DNA of 64,000 bases from the NCBI GenBank assembly GCA_960531495.1, contig CAUIJY010000071.1, positions 1,612,001 to 1,676,000 of the forward strand, written 5' to 3'. Source of the stretch: Zeus faber (lineage: Eukaryota; Chordata; Actinopteri; Zeiformes; Zeidae). The notes under the pieces are model-generated. The model saw only the letters and a program-made list of their open reading frames with translations. It searched no databases and was not told where the DNA came from. Made by a program: the position numbers and the translations under genes. Shown piece after piece: positions 56,301 to 64,000 of the stretch (positions within the stretch are counted from its first letter, which is position 1; each line of letters opens with the position of its first letter).

Positions 56301-59300
56301 ATTGGAAGAAATTTTGAAAGATAGAAAAATTGAAAGTAGGAAAGATTGAAAGAAAGAATGAAAGAAAGATTGAAAGATTGAAAGAAAGAATGAAAGAAAG
56401 ATTGAAAGATTGAAATATTGAAAGAAAGAATGAAAAAAAGATTGAAAGATTAAACAATTGAAAGAAAGTTTGCAAGAAAGTTTGAAAAAAGAAAGATTGA
56501 AAGAAAGAATGAAAGAAAGATTGAAAGATAGATGGATAGAAAGATTCAAAGAAAGAAAGATTGAAAGAATAACAAAAGAAAGATTGAAAGATTGGAAGAA
56601 ATATTGAAAGATAGAAAAATTGAAAGTAAGAAAGATTGAAAGAAATATTGAAAGAAAGATTGAAAGATTGAAAGAAAGATTGAAAGAAAGAATGAAAGAA
56701 AGATTGAAAGAAAGATTGAAAGACTGAAGGAAAGAATGAAAGAAAGATTGAAAGAAAGATTGAAAGAAAGAAAGATTGAAAGAATGAATGATTGAAAGAT
56801 TGAATGATTGAAAGATTGAAAGAAAGATTGAAAGAAAGATTGAACGACTGAAAGATTGAAAGAAAGATTGAAAGTTTGAAAGAGAGATTGAAAGACTGAA
56901 AGATAGATTGAAAGATTGAAGATTGAAAGATTGAAAGAAAGATTGAAAGAAAGATTGAACGACTGAAAGATTGAAAGAAAGATTGAAAGTTTGAAAGAAA
57001 GATTGAAAGACTGAAAGAAATAATGAAAGAAAGATTGAAAGAAAGAATGAAAGAAAGATTGAAAGAAAGATGGATAGAAAGATTGAAAGAAAGAAAGATT
57101 GAAAGAAATAATAAAAGAAAGATTGAAAGAAATAATGAGAGAAAGATTGAACGATTGGAAGAAATATTGAAAGATAGAAAAATTGAAAGTAAGAAAGATT
57201 GAAAGAAAGAATGAAAGAAAGATTGAAAGATTGAAAGAAAGAATGAAAGAAAGATTGAAAGATTGAAATATTGAAAGAAAGAATGAAAGAAAGACTGAAA
57301 GATTGAAAGAAAGATTGAAAGAAAGATTGAAAGATTGAAATATTTAAAGAAAGATTGAAAGAAAGAATGAAAGAACAATTGAAAGAAAGAATGAAAGAAT
57401 GAAAGAAAAATTGAAAGATTGAAAGAAAGAATGAAAGAACGATTGAAAGATTGAAAGATTGAAAGATTGAAAGAAAGAATGAAAGAAAGATTGAAAGAAA
57501 GATGGAAAGAAAGATTGAAAGAAAGAAAGATTGAAAGAAAGAATGAAAGATTGAAAGAAAGAATATAAGAACGATTGAAAGAAAGATTGAAAGTAAGATT
57601 GAAAGTTTGAAAGAAAGATTGAAAGAAAAATTGAAAGAAAGATTGAAAGACTGAAGGAAAGAATGAGTGAAAGATTGAAAGAAAGATTAAAAGAAAAAAA
57701 GATTGAAAGTATTAAAGATAGAATGAAAGAAAGATTGAAAGAAAGATTAAAAGACAGATTGAAAGACTGAAGGAAAGAATGAAAGAAAGATGGAAAGAAA
57801 GATGGAAAGAAAGATTGAAAGAAAGAAAGATTGAAAGAAATATTGAAAGAAAGATTGAAAGATTGAAAGAAAGAATGAAAGAAAGATTGAAAGATTGAAA
57901 GAAAGAATGAAAGAAAGATTGAAAGAAAGATGGAAAGAAAGATTGAAAGAAAGAAAGATTGAAAGAAATAATGAAAGAAAGATTGAACGATTGGAAGAAA
58001 TTTTGAAAGATAGAAAAATTGAAAGTAGGAAAGATTGAAAGAAAGAATGAAAGAAAGATTGAAAGATTGAAATATTGAAAGAAAGAATGAAAAAAAGATT
58101 GAAAGACTGAAAGAAAGAATGAAAGAAAGATTGAAAGATTAAACAATTGAAAGAAAGTTTGCAAGAAAGTTTGAAAAAAGAAAGTTTGAAAGAAAGAATG
58201 AAAGAAAGATTGAAAGATAGATGGATAGAAAGATTGAAAGAAAGAAAGATTGAAAGAATAACAAAAGAAAGATTGAAAGATTGGAAGAAATATTGAAAGA
58301 TAGAAAAATTGAAAGTAAGAAAGATTGAAAGAAAGAATGAAAGAAAGATTGAAAGATTGAAAGAAAGCTTGAAAGAAAGATTGAAAGAAAGATTTTAAGA
58401 AAGGTTGAAAGAATGAAAGAAAGAATGAAAGAAAGAATGATTGAAAGATTGAAAGAAAGAATGAAAGATTGAAAGAAAGAATATAAGAACGATTGAAAGA
58501 AAGATTGAAAGTAAGATTGAAAGTTTGAAAGAAAGATTGAAAGAAAAATTGAAAGAAAGATTGAAAGACTGAAGGAAAGAATGAGTGAAAGATTGAAAGA
58601 AAGATTAAAAGAAAAAAAGATTAAAAGTATTAAAGACTGAAAAAAATATTGAAAGAAAGATTGAAAGATTGAAAGATAGAATGAAAGAAAGATTGAAAGA
58701 TTGAAAGATTGAAAGAAAGAATGAAAGAAAGATTGAAAGACTGAAAAAAATATTGAAAGAAAGATTGAAAGATTGAAAGATAGAATGAAAGAAAGATTGA
58801 AAGATTGAAAGATTGAAAGAAAGAATGAAAGAAAGATTGAAAGACTGAAAGAAAGAATGAAAGAAAGATTGAAAGTGCGAAAGAAAGAATGAAAGAATTA
58901 AAGAAAGATTGAAAGAAATATTGAAAGAAAGAATGAAAGATTGAAAGAAAGAATGAAAAAAAGATTGTAAGAAAGAATGAAAGAAAGATTGAAAGATTGA
59001 AAGAAAGATTGAAAGAAAGATTGAATGTTTGAAAGAAAGATTGAAAGAAAGATTTAAAGAAAGATTGAAAGATTGAAAGAAAGATTGAAAGATAGATTTA
59101 AAGAAAGATTGAAAGACTGAAAGAAAGATTGAAAGAAAGAAAGATTTATAGAAAGAATGAAAGAAAGATTGAAAAAAGAAAGATAGATTGAAAGAAAGAT
59201 TGAAAGATTGAAAGAAAGAATGAAAGAAAGATTTTAAAAAAGATTGAAAAAAAGAAAGATTGAAAGAAAGATTGAAAGACAGATTGAAAGACTGAAGGAA

Positions 59301-62300
59301 AGAATGAAAGAAAGATGGAAAGAAAGATGGAAAGAAAGATTGAAAGAAATAAAGATTGAAAGAAATATTGAAAGAAGGATTGAAAGATTGAAAGAAAGAA
59401 TGAAAGAAAGATTGAAAGAAAGATGGAAAGAAAGATTGAAAGAAAGAAAGATTGAAAGAAATAATGAAAGAAAGATTGAACGATTGGAAGAAATTTTGAA
59501 AGATAGAAAAATTGAAAGTAGGAAAGATTGAAAGAAAGAATGAAAGAAAGATTGAAAGATTGAAAGAAAGAATGAAAGAAAGATTGAAAGATTGAAATAT
59601 TGAAAGAAAGAATGAAAAAAAGATTGAAAGATTAAACAATTGAAAGAAAGTTTGCAAGAAAGTTTGAAAAAAGAAAGATTGAAAGAAAGAATGAAAGAAA
59701 TATTGAAAGATAGATGGATAGAAAGATTCAAAGAAAGAAAGATTGAAAGAATAACAAAAGAAAGATTGAAAGATTGGAAGAAATATTGAAAGATAGAAAA
59801 ATTGAAAGTAAGAAAGATTGAAAGAAATATTGAAAGAAAGATTGAAAGATTGAAAGAAAGATTGAAAGAAAGAATGAAAGAAAGATTGAAAGAAAGATTG
59901 AAAGACTGAAGGAAAGAATGAAAGAAAGATTGAAAGAAAGATTGAAAGAAAGAAAGATTGAAAGAATGAATGATTGAAAGATTGAATGATTGAAAGATTG
60001 AAAGAAAGATTGAAAGAAAGATTGAACGACTGAAAGATTGAAAGAAAGATTGAAAGTTTGAAAGAGAGATTGAAAGACTGAAAGATAGATTGAAAGATTG
60101 AAGATTGAAAGATTGAAAGAAAGATTGAAAGAAAGATTGAACGACTGAAAGATTGAAAGAAAGATTGAAAGTTTGAAAGAAAGATTGAAAGACTGAAAGA
60201 AATAATGAAAGAAAGATTGAAAGAAAGAATGAAAGAAAGATTGAAAGAAAGATGGATAGAAAGATTGAAAGAAAGAAAGATTGAAAGAAATAACAAAAGA
60301 AAGATTGAAAGAAATAATGAGAGAAAGATTGAACGATTGGAAGAAATATTGAAAGATAGAAAAATTGAAAGTAAGAAAGATTGAAAGAAAGAATGAAAGA
60401 AAGATTGAAAGATTGAAAGAAAGAATGAAAGAAAGATTGAAAGATTGAAATATTGAAAGAAAGAATGAAAGAAAGACTGAAAGATTGAAAGAAAGATTGA
60501 AAGAAAGATTGAAAGATTGAAATATTTAAAGAAAGATTGAAAGAAAGAATGAAAGAACAATTGAAAGAAAGAATGAAAGAATGAAAGAAAAATTGAAAGA
60601 TTGAAAGAAAGAATGAAAGAACGATTGAAAGATTGAAAGATTGAAAGATTGAAAGAAAGAATGAAAGAAAGATTGAAAGAAAGATGGAAAGAAAGATTGA
60701 AAGAAAGAAAGATTGAAAGAAAGAATGAAAGATTGAAAGAAAGAATATAAGAACGATTGAAAGAAAGATTGAAAGTAAGATTGAAAGTTTGAAAGAAAGA
60801 TTGAAAGAAAAATTGAAAGAAAGATTGAAAGACTGAAGGAAAGAATGAGTGAAAGATTGAAAGAAAGATTAAAAGAAAAAAAGATTGAAAGTATTAAAGA
60901 TAGAATGAAAGAAAGATTGAAAGAAAGATTAAAAGACAGATTGAAAGACTGAAGGAAAGAATGAAAGAAAGATGGAAAGAAAGATGGAAAGAAAGATTGA
61001 AAGAAAGAAAGATTGAAAGAAATAATGAAAGAAAGATTGAACGATTGGAAGAAATTTTGAAAGATAGAAAAATTGAAAGTAGGAAAGATTGAAAGAAAGA
61101 ATGAAAGAAAGATTGAAAGATTGAAAGAAAGAATGAAAGAAAGATTGAAAGATTGAAATATTGAAAGAAAGAATGAAAAAAAGATTGAAAGACTGAAAGA
61201 AAGAATGAAAGAAAGATTGAAAGATTAAACAATTGAAAGAAAGTTTGCAAGAAAGTTTGAAAAAAGAAAGTTTGAAAGAAAGAATGAAAGAAAGATTGAA
61301 AGATAGATGGATAGAAAGATTGAAAGAAAGAAAGATTGAAAGAATAACAAAAGAAAGATTGAAAGATTGGAAGAAATATTGAAAGATAGAAAAATTGAAA
61401 GTAAGAAAGATTGAAAGAAAGAATTAAAGAAAGATTGAAAGATTGAAAAAAAGAATGAAAGAAAGATTGAAATATTGAAAGAAAGAATGAAAGAAAGATT
61501 GAAAGATTGAAATAAAGATTGAAAGAAAGATTGAACGATTGAAAGATTGAAATAAAGATTGAAAGTTTGAAAGAAAGATTGAAAGAACGATTCAAAGAAA
61601 GAAAGATTGAAAGAAATATTGAAAGAAAGATTGAAAGATTGAAAGAAAGATTGAAAGAAAGAATGAAAGAAAGATTGAAAGATTGAAATAAAGATTGAAA
61701 GAAAGATTGAAAGATTGAAAGATTGAAATAAAGAATGAAAGTTTGAAAGAAAGATTGAAAGAAAGATTTAAAAAAAGAAAGATTGAAAGTAAGAAAGATT
61801 GAAAGACATATTGAAAGAAAGATTGAAAGATTGAAAGAAAGATTGAAAGAAAGAATGAAAGAAATATTGAAAGAAAGATTGAAAGAAAGATTGAAAGACT
61901 GAATGATTGAAAGATTGAATGATTGAAAGATTGAAAGAAAGATTGAAAGAAAGATTGAAAGAAAGATTGAACGACTGAAAGATTGAAAGAAAGATTGAAA
62001 GTTTGAAAGAAAGATTGAAAGACTGAAAGAAATAATGAAAGAAAGATTGAAAGAAAGAATGAAAGAAAGATTGAAAGAAAGATGGATAGATAGATTGAAA
62101 GAAAGAAAGATTGAAAGAAATAACAAAACAAAGATTGAAAGAAATAATGAAAGAAAGATTGAACGATTGGAAGAAATATTGAAAGATAGAAAAATTGAAA
62201 GTAAGAAAGATTGAAAGAAAGAATGAAAGAAAGATTGAAAGATTGAAAGAAAGAATGAAAGAAAGATTGAAAGATTGAAATATTGAAAGAAAGAATGAAA

Positions 62301-64000
62301 GAAAGACTGAAAGATTGAAAGAAAGATTGAAAGAAAGATTGAAAGATTGAAATATTTAAAGAAAGATTGAAAGAAAGAATGAAAGAACAATTGAAAGAAA
62401 GAATGAAAGACTGAAAGAAAAATTGAAAGATTGAAAGAAAGAATGAAAGAACGATTGAAAGATTGAAAGATTGAAAGATTGAAAGAAAGAATGAAAGAAA
62501 GATTGAAAGAAAGATGGAAAGAAAGATTGAAAGAAAGAAAGATTGAAAGAAATAATAAAAGAAAGATTGAACGATTGGAAGAAATATTGAAAGATAGAAA
62601 AATTGAAAGTAAGAAAGATTGAAAGAAAGAATGAAAGAAAGATTGAAAGATTGAAAGAAAGATTGAAAGAAAGATTGAAAGATTGAAATATTTAAAGAAA
62701 GATTGAAAGAAAGAGTGAAAGAACAATTGAAAGAAAGAATGAAAGAATGAAAGAAAAATTGAAAGATTGAAAGAAAGAATGAAAGAACGATTGAAAGATT
62801 GAAAGATTGAAAGAAAGAATGAAAGAAAGATTGAAAGAAAGATGGAAAGAAAGATTGAAAGAAAGAAAGATTGAAAGAAATAATAAAAGAAAGATTGAAC
62901 GATTGGAAGAAATTTTGAAAGATAGAAAAATTGAAAGTAAGAAAGATTGAAAGAAAGAATGAAAGAAAGATTGAAAGATTGACAGAAAGAATGACAGAAA
63001 GATTGAAAGATTGAAATATTGAAAGAAAGAATGAAAAAAAGATTGAAAGACTGAAAGAAAGAATGGAAGAAAGATTGAAAGATTAAACAATTGAAAGAAA
63101 GTTTGCAAGAAAGATTGAAAAAAGAAAGATTGAAAGAAAGAATGAAAAAAAGATTGATAGATAGATGGATAGAAAGATTGAAAGAAAGAAAGATTGAAAG
63201 AATAACAAAAGAAAGATTGAAAGATTGGAAGAAATATTGAAAGATAGAAAAATTGAAAGTAAGAAAGATAGAAAGAAAAAATTAAAGAAAGATTGAAAGA
63301 TTGAAAGAAAGAATGAAAGAAAGGTTGAAAGATTGAAATATTGAAAGAAAGAATGAAAGAAAGATTGAAAGATTGAAAGAAAGATTGAAAGAAAGATTGA
63401 AAGATTGAAAGATTGAAATAAAGATTGAAAGTTTGAAAGAAAGATTGAAAGAAAGATTTAAAGAAAGAAAGATTGAAAGATTGAAAGATTGAAAGAAATA
63501 TTGAAAGAAAGATTGAAAGATTGAAAGAAAGATTGAAAGAAAGAATGAAAGAAAGATTGAAAGAAAGATTGAAAGAAAGATTGAAAGAAAGATTGAAAGA
63601 CTGAAGGAAAGAATGAAAGAAAGATTGAAAGAAAGATTGAAAGAAAGAAATATTGAAAGTAAGATTGAAAGATTGAATGATTGAAAGAAAGACTGAAAGA
63701 TAGATTGAAAGATTGAAGATTGAAAGATTGAAAGAAAGATTGAAAGAAAGATTGAACGACTGAAAGATTGAAAGAAAGATTGAAAGTTTGAAACAAATTT
63801 TCAAAGACTGAAAGAGAGAATGAAAGAAAGATTGAAAGAAAGATTGAAAGAAAGATTGAAAAAAGAAAGATTGAAAGAAAATTTGAAAGAAAGATTGAAA
63901 GAAGGAATGAAAGAAAGATTGAATGAAATATTGAAAGACAGAAAGATTGAAAGAAACAATGAAAGAAAGATTGAAAGATTAAAAGAAAGAATGGAAGAAA
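47351..64000 (+). repeat. GAAA/GATT-derived satellite array, right block
   Basis: This has the same unit types, strand asymmetry and variant markers as the left block, and runs off the window end. Module markers from the left block recur here (for example GTTGTAAAG near 50722 and 50880, and GTGCGAAAG near 51716, 52377, 55691 and 58876). It is in the same orientation as the left block, so the island sits between two parts of one array family. No protein-coding content is inferred. Confidence 0.97.
51862..61410 (+). repeat. 3.2-3.3 kb higher-order repeat, about three copies
   Basis: A marker (GAAAGCTTG followed by ATTTTAAGAAAGG) recurs near 51862, 55180 and 58362, giving periods of 3318 and 3182 bases. 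The 136-base difference between the first and later units lies in the second half of the unit (the offset is still 3318 around 54060, but 3182 around 54982). The third copy runs to about 61410 before diverging. The second and third copies are nearly identical, with only occasional single-base differences. Confidence 0.88.

Overview
The window looks like nuclear DNA of a ray-finned (probably teleost) fish. The evidence is the type of mobile elements: a fish-type Ty3/gypsy element, a gamma/epsilon-like endogenous retrovirus, a hAT remnant, a LINE fragment and a common fish repeat core. Pieces of intron-containing genes with fish-style domains point the same way. No intact host gene could be supported, and no organelle, bacterial or CRISPR feature was seen. 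Species cannot be named from this sequence.

Layout. Bases 1-21842 and 47351-64000 are one satellite family built from GAAA-type tetranucleotide steps (GATTGAAA, GATTGAAAGAAA, GAATGAAAGAAA). The + strand is almost free of C. The satellite has long higher-order repeats. A ~640 bp module occurs on both sides. A 4.55 kb unit in tandem (about 10.42-19.52 kb) contains a nested 1807 bp duplication. A 3.2-3.3 kb unit is repeated from about 51.9 to 61.4 kb. Both arrays have the same orientation and run off the window ends.

Between them lies a ~25.5 kb island of ordinary sequence. From left to right it holds:
(1) a (CA)n tract and an internally deleted Ty3/gypsy element with a 5 bp target duplication;
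(2) GC-rich, then AT-rich, unassigned DNA;
(3) an exon-like piece of a Myb/SANT-like fish domain, followed by a ~400 bp hairpin element;
(4) a broken intron-containing gene with an SGNH-hydrolase-like GDS motif;
(5) a minus-strand retroviral pol/env end fragment;
(6) modular copies of an unnamed interspersed repeat;
(7) a minus-strand endogenous retrovirus of about 8.4 kb (41.65 to 33.28 kb) with a tRNA-Trp primer site, a long repeat-bearing leader, gag, an in-frame UAG before pro, pol and a collapsed env;
(8) another copy of the unnamed repeat, a LINE-like fragment and a hAT transposase remnant with one terminal repeat;
(9) unassigned DNA with one weak exon candidate, ending at a small hairpin where the satellite resumes.

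All protein-coding remains seen are broken by stops, frameshifts or deletions. The best leads are the satellite's nested higher-order structure and its relation to the island, the tRNA-Trp retrovirus, and the SGNH-like and Myb-like gene remains.
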